Part shown: positions 33,570 through 41,497 of the stretch, one piece after another
Numbering within the stretch: the first letter of the stretch is position 1
Layout: each line of letters starts with the position of its first letter
DNA from: Lysinibacillus xylanilyticus
GTDB taxonomy: Bacteria > Bacillota > Bacilli > Bacillales_A > Planococcaceae
DNA: 64,000 bases
Reading direction: 5' to 3'
Assembly: GCF_001183605.1 (NCBI RefSeq)
Contig: NZ_LFXJ01000010.1
Coordinates: forward strand, 372,001-436,000
Program-made: the position numbers and the translations under genes
Notes under the pieces: model-generated
Told to the model about the DNA's origin: nothing
The model's database searches: none
Seen by the model: only the letters and a program-made list of their open reading frames with translations

Positions 33570-35029
33570 TGGCTAAAAAACAACAATCACGCGCAACAAA
33601 AATAGTACTAGCTTCATTGCTAGCAGCATCACTTTCAGCACCATCATTTGCATCTGCAAAGGTAACTGAAGTAACGACTACAAATACTGAAGTAAAAGCA
33701 GAGGTCACGAAATCAGAGAATACTAGCACTATTGTTGATTTCCAAATCTTTAAGCCTGGTACAACAGAACCCCAACCTGCAATTAGCTCTCATCTTGTAA
33801 CACAAGGCACAATCGTTGAAAAGGATGGGAAATTTGAGGCGAAATTAACGATAGCAGCAAAATCTGCCCCAATGATTGCAGGTTTACAAACAAAGCAAGG
33901 TGATAAGTTTGTAAATGCTACTGAAGTGAAAAATGCAGATGGAACAATTACATACAGTTTCCCAGTGGTAGCTGGTGAAGTATTACAAGCAAAAATTCAC
34001 GTTGTCGTAGCTTCAGCTAATATGGACAAGTGGTATGATTTTGATTTAAAAGCAGTAGAAAATAAGGAAGCAACTACTACAGAAGAAAAAGGGAAATCTG
34101 AAGAAGTTAAAGTAAATGAAGTGGCTGTCACTGTATACAAAAACGGTACTTCTGAAGAATCTATTATGAAGCAATATATTAAACCAAAAGTAGACGTATC
34201 AGTAGTAGATGGTAAAAACATAGTTACTATGACATTCCCTCAAGGTCAATATGTTAAAGGATTCACAGTGGAGGGAAAAGAAGCAACTTTAGTAAGTAAA
34301 GACGATAAAACCAATACTAGTAAGTACTCATTTGAAGTAGCAGACTTAAAAAAACTAGTGAATGCTCAGTTGCATATTGTTGTGAATGAGCCAGACAAAG
34401 GCGTAAACTATGACTCGAATCACCAAGTGCAATTTAGCTTTGCTGTGGAAGGCACAGTGAAACCAGTTGTGAATCCATTTAAAGATATTAGTAATGATGC
34501 TAATAAAGAAGCAATCTTAGCATTATACAGTAAGGGAATTGTTAAAGGGCAAGATAATTTTAAACCAAATGACAATATTACACGTTCTCAATTTGCGTTA
34601 ATGATTGCTCGTTCATTAAATTTATCTTCTACAAAAGATGTTGGGTTTAAAGATACAGCGAAACTTGACGCAGAAAGTGTCCAAGCAATCAATGCTTTAG
34701 CTGATGCTGGGATTGTGATGAAAGCTGAGAACTTTAATCCAAATGGAACACTTACTCGACAACAAGGTGCAGTGATGATTTACCGTACAATAGCGCATGT
34801 TGCAGGAAAAGAAATGAACTATGGTGATCCAAGTCTACCTTATTATGCTGATGGAGCAACTGTCACAAGTGAAGAAGCAAGAAAAGCCTTTGCGTTTCTA
34901 TATGCTGGTAAAATCATGACTGGATCTGTAGATGTTAAAGGTAAAACTGTTATTAATGCAAGCAGCCCATTGAAACGCACACAAATGGCAAAAATTTTAA
35001 ACGGCTCATTACAATACATGAATAAATAG
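33569..35029 (+). CDS. S-layer-homology protein with two NEAT domains
   Basis: The 486-residue exported protein has a signal peptide, two NEAT-like domains (about 50-165 and 185-305) and three SLH motifs (about 312-485; PFKDISNDANKEAILALYSK, GFKDTAKLDAESVQAINALA, YYADGATVTSEEARKAFAF). SLH domains bind pyruvylated cell-wall polysaccharide, so it is displayed on the surface. NEAT/SLH combinations such as BslK and IlsA capture heme. Here the heme-ligand YxxxY is altered in both domains (MDKWY and YDSNH), so affinity or ligand set may differ. It is translationally coupled to isdC. Confidence 0.88.
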   Translation: MAKKQQSRATKIVLASLLAASLSAPSFASAKVTEVTTTNTEVKAEVTKSENTSTIVDFQIFKPGTTEPQPAISSHLVTQGTIVEKDGKFEAKLTIAAKSAPMIAGLQTKQGDKFVNATEVKNADGTITYSFPVVAGEVLQAKIHVVVASANMDKWYDFDLKAVENKEATTTEEKGKSEEVKVNEVAVTVYKNGTSEESIMKQYIKPKVDVSVVDGKNIVTMTFPQGQYVKGFTVEGKEATLVSKDDKTNTSKYSFEVADLKKLVNAQLHIVVNEPDKGVNYDSNHQVQFSFAVEGTVKPVVNPFKDISNDANKEAILALYSKGIVKGQDNFKPNDNITRSQFALMIARSLNLSSTKDVGFKDTAKLDAESVQAINALADAGIVMKAENFNPNGTLTRQQGAVMIYRTIAHVAGKEMNYGDPSLPYYADGATVTSEEARKAFAFLYAGKIMTGSVDVKGKTVINASSPLKRTQMAKILNGSLQYMNK

Positions 35030-35041
35030 TACGGTTACAGC

Positions 35042-35075
35042 AACTTCCTTTCTCGCCTATTAGAGGAAGGAAGTT
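35042..35075 (+). terminator. Hairpin after the SLH-NEAT gene
   Basis: AACTTCCTT (35042-35050) pairs with AAGGAAGTT (35067-35075). Without a T-run it may be a processing or attenuation site rather than a full terminator. Confidence 0.5.
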
Positions 35076-35084
35076 CTGTGCTCT

Positions 35085-35657
35085 TAACTTCTTTCAGCAA
35101 GTGTTTTATGTAACGAAAGTGAAACGGCAGTTACAAGTGTTTATGTAACGAAAGTGAAACGGCAGTTACAAGTGTTTATGTAACGAAAGTGAAACGGCAG
35201 TTACAAGTGTTTTATGTAACGAAAGTGAAACGGCAGTTACAAGTGTTTTATGTAACGAAAGTGAAACGGCAGTTACAAGTGTTTTGGTGCGAAAGCGAAG
35301 TGACAGGTACAGTAGTCACACCTCTATGATGGTGTGATGAATGCGGTTTCAAGTGACTTTTCAGCGGGTGTCCAAACATTCGCTGAAATAGAGGAACTCA
35401 GTCTAAGAACGCCACGTCCTGTGGCAATTTATCTGTGCGAAAGCGTAGCGGCAGCAACAACAACGACTGAGTGACCAACATCGTGTTGCTGCCGCTGCGT
35501 TAGCACTACGCTTTCGCGCAAAAAACATCTGTTGGCCCAAAGCCTCCGGCGGATGTCATGGAATCGGAAAGGAGTTAATACAGGCTAACTAACCCGCATC
35601 ACGCAGGCCTTAGCACAAAGCCGATTCCGGACGCAATTATGCCGAGGCATAATTGAT
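35085..35657 (+). repeat. Type A modular palindromic repeat with five tandem S modules
   Basis: After TTAACTTCTTTCAGCAA come five near-identical S units of 35-36 bases (35101-35278; stem GTAAC/GTTAC) and a sixth divergent one (35279-35311). Next come CACACC/GGTGTG, TTCAGCGGGTG/CATTCGCTGAA, GCCAC/GTGGC, further S modules in both orientations, CCTCCGGCGGATGTCATG, and the GAATCGG/CCGATTC nest. The terminal AATTATGCC/GGCATAATT hairpin is followed by GAT. It separates two genes of the heme locus and stops shortly before the ribosome site of the next NEAT gene. Confidence 0.9.
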
Positions 35658-35679
35658 AGATATTGGAGGGATTTACACA

Positions 35680-36960
35680 GTGAATAGAAAAATATGTCGA
35701 GTATTCATTTTTAGTATTATCTTACTGATGTCTTTTTCTCCATTTGCTACGTTTAAGGCAAAAGCTGAAGAGTCTGTATTAAAAAATGGGAGCTATCAAG
35801 TTGAACTAAGTTTTTCATCTCTAGATGGAGTAAAAGACAACATTTTTAGCGAATTGGCGACAATTGATGTAAAGAACGGTCAGTATAGATTAAATTTAGC
35901 TATAAATAAGCCATTGAGTATAAGAGATATACATATCGAACAGTTGAAAAATGAGCTTTCGTTAAGCGATCAGACTGAAAATTTAGTTCAATTTGATGTC
36001 AAGGATTTACATCAGCCTATTATCATAAAAGGCGAGATGGCACTTTCATCCTCCCAGGAATATTTCTTTTTTTCACAGGAGCTTCAATTACAGTTAACAA
36101 CCATTTCAACAATTGTGCCAAAGGATGAGGAAGCTATTCCAGAAAACGAAATCAAAGAATCTACTTCAGAAGAAATCTATGATAAGGAATGGTCAATGAA
36201 TTACATATTGTTAGTAGATGGAAAAAACGAACAATCCATTATGAATACATATGTAAATCCTGTTGCAAAAATAAAAGAAAAAAACGGCAAATATTATGCC
36301 CATATGACAATTTTAAAATCTATTTGGATAACAAGCTTAACTATAGATCAACAAGGTAAACAGGTAGAGCCAAAACTCATTTCACTTGTAGACAATGTTC
36401 GAATTATCGAATTTGAAATTCAGAATTTTGAACAGCCAATACGAATGTGGGTGAAGGTAGATATTCCTGAGATTTCTTATCATCATGAATATTTCGTAAA
36501 TCTAAAATTTGATCAACAGCAGGTAGCAAAGTTTTTAAATAAGCCTGCCGTAACGGCACCCTCTAAGCAAGTAGCGAATGAAAAGCCACCTGTAATTGTT
36601 AAAGAAGAAGTGAAAAAGGCGCCGGTGGTAGCACAGCATCAAACGGTGGTAAAACCCAATCAGATGTCACGGCCATTACCATCATTTCGAACAACGTTAA
36701 CTGTGCCAGAGGAGGAGCAGTTAGCATTTGATCGTACACTTGACGCACCTGTTGAGGATGCTGTTAAAGATGAAGCCAAAGAATCTGATGTTAAAGAGGA
36801 ATCTACTGAAAAAGTAGTAAAGAATTCTAAAGTCGATCAGCAGCTTTTTCAGCTGAATGTCATAAAGATAGTATTGCTTGTAGTAATCTGTCTTTTGTCG
36901 GGCTGGTTGCTCGTTCGTCGTATCAGAAATTCCAAAAAAGATGTGACTGAACAAAAATAA
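35680..36960 (+). CDS. Membrane-anchored protein with two NEAT domains
   Basis: The 426-residue product has a signal peptide (about 1-32), two NEAT domains (about 38-150 and 175-285), a proline/valine/acidic spacer and a C-terminal membrane helix (IVLLVVICLLSGWLLV) with a basic tail. Domain 2 has the canonical heme motif ISYHHEYFVNLKFD. Domain 1 is degenerate at that place (SSSQEYFFFSQE). It lacks a sortase motif, so it is probably held by the helix. GTG at 35680 follows TTGGAGGG; the ORF could extend upstream only into the repeat. It lies 15 bases before isdE. Confidence 0.85.
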   Translation: MNRKICRVFIFSIILLMSFSPFATFKAKAEESVLKNGSYQVELSFSSLDGVKDNIFSELATIDVKNGQYRLNLAINKPLSIRDIHIEQLKNELSLSDQTENLVQFDVKDLHQPIIIKGEMALSSSQEYFFFSQELQLQLTTISTIVPKDEEAIPENEIKESTSEEIYDKEWSMNYILLVDGKNEQSIMNTYVNPVAKIKEKNGKYYAHMTILKSIWITSLTIDQQGKQVEPKLISLVDNVRIIEFEIQNFEQPIRMWVKVDIPEISYHHEYFVNLKFDQQQVAKFLNKPAVTAPSKQVANEKPPVIVKEEVKKAPVVAQHQTVVKPNQMSRPLPSFRTTLTVPEEEQLAFDRTLDAPVEDAVKDEAKESDVKEESTEKVVKNSKVDQQLFQLNVIKIVLLVVICLLSGWLLVRRIRNSKKDVTEQK

Positions 36961-36975
36961 GTAGGAGATGACTTT

Positions 36976-37890
36976 ATGCAAAAGAACTGGAAATGTTGGC
37001 TGCTTATGATGGCGCTTATGTCATTACTTTTAGTAGTTGCTGGCTGTAACGATGGTGATAAGCGAGAAGAAAAAGAGACATCTGCTGAAGAGCAATTAAG
37101 TAAAACTGCTGAAGAGAATGAACAACGTATTATTGCAGGTACAGTTGTTATTGCAGAAATTTTAGATAAGCTTGATATAGATGCTATAGCAGTACCTGAA
37201 ACAGAAAAAACATTAGCAAAACGCTTTGATGGTCTCCCTACTATTGGCAATGCAATGGAGCCGGATATGGAGATTGTTAAATCATTAAATCCAACAGATG
37301 TGTTATCAGTGTCAACGTTAGAATATGACTTACAGGACAAATTTGAGCAGTTGAAAATTCCAGTTGATTTTTTAAACTTTCAAAGTGTGGATGCCATGCT
37401 TTCCGAAATTAGAACCCTCGGTGAGCGTTATGATCGCGTAGCACAAGCCGATGAGTTAGTGAATGGCTTGCAAAAAAATATTGATGCTGTACAAACAGTA
37501 GCTGGTAACAAGAAGGGACCTCGTGTACTAATTTTACTTGGCATTCCAGGTAGTTATTTAGTTGCAACTGAAAACTCTTATGCAGGTGATCTTGTGAAAC
37601 GGGCAGGCGGTATTAATGTAATGGAAGGGCAGGATGCTGAATATTTGTCTTCTAATACTGAGTATCTGCACAACAGTAACCCTGATATAATTTTACGTTT
37701 ATCGCATGGTATGCCAGACGAAGTTGTAAAAATGTTTGACGAGGAATTTAAAACGAATGATATTTGGAAACATTTTGACGCAGTAAAAAATGGTAAAGTG
37801 TATGATTTAGAGGAAGAATTGTTCGGTACTACAGCGTCCTTAAAAGTGCCGCAAGCTTTAGGACGGCTAATGGAAATCTTTTATCGTTAA
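36976..37890 (+). CDS. isdE: Heme ABC transporter substrate-binding lipoprotein IsdE
   Basis: The 304-residue lipoprotein (lipobox LVVAGC) receives heme from the NEAT proteins and hands it to IsdF. It has the class III (FhuD/BtuF) layout. Residues placed like the known axial ligands of staphylococcal IsdE are visible: Met in IGNAMEPDME and His in RLSHGMPDEV. ATG follows TAGGAGATGAC. It is followed by a 134-base gap with a hairpin (37903-37940) before the permease gene. Confidence 0.92.
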   Translation: MQKNWKCWLLMMALMSLLLVVAGCNDGDKREEKETSAEEQLSKTAEENEQRIIAGTVVIAEILDKLDIDAIAVPETEKTLAKRFDGLPTIGNAMEPDMEIVKSLNPTDVLSVSTLEYDLQDKFEQLKIPVDFLNFQSVDAMLSEIRTLGERYDRVAQADELVNGLQKNIDAVQTVAGNKKGPRVLILLGIPGSYLVATENSYAGDLVKRAGGINVMEGQDAEYLSSNTEYLHNSNPDIILRLSHGMPDEVVKMFDEEFKTNDIWKHFDAVKNGKVYDLEEELFGTTASLKVPQALGRLMEIFYR

Positions 37891-37902
37891 TAGTCAGTAG
37901 AA

Positions 37903-37940
37903 ATGTCGCTCATATCGCAAGCATTGTCTTGCTATAGAGC
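37903..37940. other. Hairpin between isdE and isdF
   Basis: GTCGCTC...GCAAG pairs imperfectly with CTTGC...GAGCGAT. No T-run follows. It could adjust the ratio of binding-protein to permease mRNA. Confidence 0.4.
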
Positions 37941-38024
37941 GATCTTCTATTTAGTAGGGAATCACGTGGGGTGTGAAATGTACAAATAACATGATGGAAT
38001 CTGAAAAGAAAAAGGAAGTCTAAG

Positions 38025-38990
38025 ATGACAAACAAAATTGTAAGCTTTTCTATTGTAATTGTATTATTACTAGTTTCAGCAGTTTATGCAGCAACTACAG
38101 GTAGCATTAAAATGGGGTTCTTTGAATTTATTGGTGCATTATTTGATAAAGGAAATAGTCAAATGGATGCTATCCGCGACTTGAGATTTCCAAGAATCAT
38201 TGTTGCGCTATTTGCTGGTGCAGCACTTTCTGTTTCAGGGGTCCTATTACAATCTGTGATGCGTAACCCGTTAGCTGATGCAGGTGTTATTGGTATATCT
38301 TCAGGAGCGGCATTTGTACAGCTCTTTATTATTTCTTTCTTTCCAACATTATTTTTTTTGACACCTGTATTAGCATTTATTGGTGGGGCATCTGCCTGCG
38401 CCCTCGTCTTTGCATTGTCATGGAAGTCGGGCTTAAGTCCTTTGAAGCTAATTTTAGTCGGAATTGCTATTAATGCAATGTTCACTGGGTTAACAGAGGC
38501 TTTCATTAGTTTAGGCGGCTCATTGAGTACTTCAGCTACTGGCGTTGTAGATTCAAACTTAACGATGCGTACATGGAAGGATGTATCAACAATTGTTACT
38601 TATGGTTCTGTCGGATTAATAGCTGCCTTTGCGTTATATAGCTGGTGTAATCTCCTAGTATTACAAGACAAAACAGCGAAAAGTCTAGGTTTTCAAGTAG
38701 CTCGTGCTCGTCTATTAATAGCTGCTGTTGCGGTATTATTATCGGCTGTTTCTGTTGTCGTAGCGGGAGTTATCTCGTTCGTTGGTCTGTTAGTGCCACA
38801 TATTTCTCGTCGTTTAGTTGGGCACGATCATAAGGTGCTCATACCTTTTACAGCTTTAGCTGGAGCATTATTAATATTAGTGGCAGATACTATTGGTCGC
38901 ACAATTGCTACACCGCTTGAAATACCAGCTTCAACCATTATGGCGATTATCGGTGGACCATTCTTAATATTCCTATTACGAAAAGAGTGA
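38025..38990 (+). CDS. isdF: Heme ABC transporter permease IsdF (FecCD family)
   Basis: The 321-residue protein has the multi-helix FecCD/BtuC layout. It includes DLRFPRIIVALFAGAALSVS and GVLLQSVMRNPLADAGVIGI near the N-terminus, and SFVGLLVPHISRRLVGHDHK, which contacts the ATPase. ATG follows AAAGGAAG. The ATPase gene starts 6 bases after its stop. It should form the heme channel. Confidence 0.94.
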   Translation: MTNKIVSFSIVIVLLLVSAVYAATTGSIKMGFFEFIGALFDKGNSQMDAIRDLRFPRIIVALFAGAALSVSGVLLQSVMRNPLADAGVIGISSGAAFVQLFIISFFPTLFFLTPVLAFIGGASACALVFALSWKSGLSPLKLILVGIAINAMFTGLTEAFISLGGSLSTSATGVVDSNLTMRTWKDVSTIVTYGSVGLIAAFALYSWCNLLVLQDKTAKSLGFQVARARLLIAAVAVLLSAVSVVVAGVISFVGLLVPHISRRLVGHDHKVLIPFTALAGALLILVADTIGRTIATPLEIPASTIMAIIGGPFLIFLLRKE

Positions 38991-38996
38991 GAAGAC

Positions 38997-39767
38997 ATGG
39001 AAATACAAGATATTATCGTATCACATGATAATACTCGAAATCATTTAGACGGTGTATCGACGATAATTAAGAAGGGAAAAATCACAACGATTATCGGTCC
39101 AAACGGCTGCGGAAAATCAACATTATTAAGTGTTATGTCCCGCAATAATAGACCGATATCGGGGAATATATCATTAGAAAATAAGGATTTGATGCACTAC
39201 AAGCCAAAAGAGTTTGCAAAAAAATTAGCAGTTGTCTATCAACAAAATGATGTACCAAAGGATTTAACAATAGAAAAATTGGTGAGCTTTGGACGTTTAC
39301 CGTATCATACAATGCTAAAAAGAAATGATGATGAAGATACCAAAGCTATTGAATGGGCACTTGCTTGTACGAACTTACTAGAAAAACGAAATACCGATTT
39401 AGAGGCTTTATCAGGTGGAGAACGTCAGCGTGTGTGGATTGCTATGGCGTTAGCCCAGCAATCTGAAATTTTATGTTTGGATGAGCCGACAACATATTTG
39501 GATATTTATTATCAAATTGAGTTATTGGAGCTTGTAAAATCATTAAATGAGGGGCATGGCTTAACAATCGTTATGGTGCTTCACGATATAAATCAGGCGA
39601 TTCGCTATAGCGATCAAATTATTTTGATGAAAGCAGGACAAATAATAGCTGAGGGAGCACCCCGCAACGTCATTACAAGGGAAGTAATTAAAGAAGTCTA
39701 TGGAGTTGAAGCCGTTTTCAATGAGGACGAGTTGCTTGGATTTTACATGGTCCCTCTTGGAATATAA
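38997..39767 (+). CDS. Iron-siderophore/heme type ABC ATPase
   Basis: The 256-residue ATPase has Walker A GPNGCGKSTL, signature ALSGGERQRV, Walker B ILCLDEPTTYLD and switch His in VLHDINQA. It is of the FepC/FhuC class. The position directly behind isdF indicates that it powers heme uptake, while S. aureus uses a housekeeping FhuC for some of these systems. ATG follows GTGAGAAGAC. The sortase gene follows 9 bases later. Confidence 0.93.
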   Translation: MEIQDIIVSHDNTRNHLDGVSTIIKKGKITTIIGPNGCGKSTLLSVMSRNNRPISGNISLENKDLMHYKPKEFAKKLAVVYQQNDVPKDLTIEKLVSFGRLPYHTMLKRNDDEDTKAIEWALACTNLLEKRNTDLEALSGGERQRVWIAMALAQQSEILCLDEPTTYLDIYYQIELLELVKSLNEGHGLTIVMVLHDINQAIRYSDQIILMKAGQIIAEGAPRNVITREVIKEVYGVEAVFNEDELLGFYMVPLGI

Positions 39768-39776
39768 ATAGGTGAT

Positions 39777-40538
39777 ATGATGAAAAAATGGACATCTAAG
39801 TTTTTAACATTTGTATATTTAGCTATATTCTTATACTCAGGCTTTTCATTAGCCAAGTACTTATACACGTACTATGAGACTTCAAAATCGCTGGAAGAAG
39901 TACAAACGATTTATCAATCAACTTTGACTACTCTAGAAGATGAAGCGGTGGAAACCTCATCAACGCCTTTTACGATCCGTCCACAATTCAATGATTTACT
40001 ATCTGTCAATAACAATATTGTTGGATGGATTTCTACAGACGGGACAAAGCTCAATAATCCAATCCTACAAGCTGAAAATAATGATTTTTATTTAAATCAT
40101 AATTTTAAAGACCGAGAAAGCCGTGCAGGTAGTGTATTTATGGATTATCGTAATGATGTGCAGGATATAAACCGAAATACTATTTTGTACGGCCATGCCA
40201 TGAAGAATAATACGATGTTTGGGAGTCTAAAAAATTACTTAAATCAGCAATATGTAGACGAACATCCTATCATTTATTTAGACACACTGTATGAAAGCTA
40301 TGACGTTGAAGTCTTTGCTGCTTATGAAACTACAATTGATTTTTATTATATTGAAACAGAATTTAAGAGCAACGATACTTTCCTGAAATTTTTGGACGAG
40401 ATTCAAGCACACTCTGCAATCGAAATGAATGTAGAGATTGGGCCAGAAGACAAAATTCTTACACTATCCACTTGTAAGGATTCTGTCATGAGTGACGACC
40501 ATCGTTTTGTAGTGCAAGGTAAATTAGTGAAACGCTAA
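39777..40538 (+). CDS. srtB: Class B sortase
   Basis: The 253-residue membrane-anchored transpeptidase has one N-terminal helix and a class B catalytic domain with all three catalytic residues: His in ILYGHAMKN, Cys in LTLSTCKDS and Arg in DDHRFVVQG. It should attach the IsdC-like protein (NPQTS) to peptidoglycan. Either of two adjacent ATGs (39777 or 39780) may be used; AGGTGAT lies just before. It is the last gene of the heme locus, followed by a terminator. Confidence 0.94.
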   Translation: MMKKWTSKFLTFVYLAIFLYSGFSLAKYLYTYYETSKSLEEVQTIYQSTLTTLEDEAVETSSTPFTIRPQFNDLLSVNNNIVGWISTDGTKLNNPILQAENNDFYLNHNFKDRESRAGSVFMDYRNDVQDINRNTILYGHAMKNNTMFGSLKNYLNQQYVDEHPIIYLDTLYESYDVEVFAAYETTIDFYYIETEFKSNDTFLKFLDEIQAHSAIEMNVEIGPEDKILTLSTCKDSVMSDDHRFVVQGKLVKR

Positions 40539-40544
40539 TAGATA

Positions 40545-40580
40545 AGTGGTTTCCCATTTCAATGGGGAGCTGCTTTTTTA
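40545..40580 (+). terminator. Terminator of the isd locus
   Basis: TTCCCATT pairs with AATGGGGA around a 2-base loop, followed by GCTGCTTTTTT. Confidence 0.8.
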
Positions 40581-40629
40581 TTAGCAAAATGCTTAGCAGG
40601 AAGAAGTTAAAAATCTTTTTATAAATAAC

Positions 40630-40692
40630 TTGACGTAAGTAAATTATTAATATATAGTAGGTTACAGAAAGTAATTGATTACTTTTCGTAAC
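40630..40692 (+). promoter_or_regulatory. Promoter and palindromic operator upstream of yceI
   Basis: TTGACG (40630-40635), 17 bases and TATAGT (40653-40658) form a good sigma-A promoter. Directly downstream, 40661-40692 is an inverted repeat (GTTACagAAAGTAAT / ATTACTTTtcGTAAC) placed where a repressor would block transcription. Confidence 0.65.
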
Positions 40693-40789
40693 TACGTTTA
40701 ACTAGGATGTACAAAAGAAGTAACTACAAATGTGTAACCCTTAAAATATTGGGGACATAATTTATGTAGTTGCTTCATATTATAAAATA

Positions 40790-40807
40790 TATCTCGAAAT
40801 CGAGATA
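40790..40807 (+). promoter_or_regulatory. MhqR-like operator
   Basis: TATCTCGAAATCGAGATA is a near-perfect 18-base palindrome. It matches, with one central change, the box I recall for the B. subtilis quinone/thiol-stress repressor MhqR (tATCTcgaAtTCgAGATa). It lies 28 bases before the yceI start. Assignment to MhqR is by motif only. Confidence 0.6.
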
Positions 40808-40834
40808 AAATCAACTTCATTGGAGGAATTTATA

Positions 40835-41362
40835 ATGGCAAAATGGAACATTGATTTAGGACACTCAGCAATTAACTTTCAAGTAAAACACATGATGGTT
40901 TCAAAAGTAAAAGGTGTATTCGATACTTATTCAGCAGATATTGAAGCGGCAGATCTTGCAGATTTAACAACAGCAAACATTAGCCTTACAATTGATCCAG
41001 CTAGCATTAATACACGTAGTGAAGATCGTGATAATCACTTAAAAGCAGCAGATTTCTTCGATGCTGAAAAATATCCGACAATTACATTCAAGTCAACAAA
41101 CATTGCAAAAAAATCAGATGATGAATATGCGATTACAGGTGATTTAACAATTAAAGACGTAACAAAATCAGTAACATTTGATACTGAATTTAATGGTAAA
41201 GGTACGAATCCATGGGGCCAAGAAGTTTATGGCTTTGAATCTACAACATCAATCAATCGTGAAGATTTTGGCTTAACTTGGAATGCTGCATTGGAAACTG
41301 GCGGTGTTCTAGTTGGGAAAGACATCAAAATTACAGTTGAACTGGAAGTAAACCCAGCTTAA
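40835..41362 (+). CDS. YceI-family lipid/polyisoprenoid-binding protein
   Basis: The 175-residue product has the YceI lipocalin-like beta-barrel pattern: MAKWNIDLGHSAINFQVKHM at the start, DRDNHLKAADFFDAEKYPTI, TGDLTIKDVTKSVTFD and the terminal GKDIKITVELE. Members bind amphiphiles such as isoprenoid quinones. It has no signal peptide, so it is probably cytoplasmic. ATG follows TTGGAGGAATTTAT. The MhqR-like palindrome just upstream fits a role in quinone stress. Its terminator has been interrupted by the IS1182 element. Confidence 0.9.
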   Translation: MAKWNIDLGHSAINFQVKHMMVSKVKGVFDTYSADIEAADLADLTTANISLTIDPASINTRSEDRDNHLKAADFFDAEKYPTITFKSTNIAKKSDDEYAITGDLTIKDVTKSVTFDTEFNGKGTNPWGQEVYGFESTTSINREDFGLTWNAALETGGVLVGKDIKITVELEVNPA

Positions 41363-41380
41363 TTTTGTAAAAAGTGCTCG

Positions 41381-41395
41381 AATTATATCGGGCAC
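41381..41395. repeat. Left copy of the 15-bp duplication flanking the IS1182 element
   Basis: AATTATATCGGGCAC occurs here and again at 43260-43274, one at each side of the element. Joined, the flanks rebuild a terminator: AAAAGTGCtCGA, ATTATAT, CGGGCACTTTTTT. The exact boundary with the element's CACTGAAAAA end is ambiguous by a few bases. Confidence 0.75.
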
Positions 41396-41497
41396 TGAAA
41401 AACTTACGTTTTCATAAAAGCGAACCTTTTTCAGATAAAAATAAGGCACTTCTTGTTCAGTTTTGAACAGGAAGTGCCTTATTTCTGTCTCTATTCC

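Noticed and set aside
35101-35311. Regular 35-36-bp units resembling a CRISPR array
   Set aside because: The units are joined directly without variable spacers, contain their own internal inverted repeats, and no cas genes are present.
41443-41480. Perfect hairpin as a free-standing terminator of yceI
   Set aside because: It lies inside the IS1182 element; the original yceI terminator is the sequence split by the insertion.
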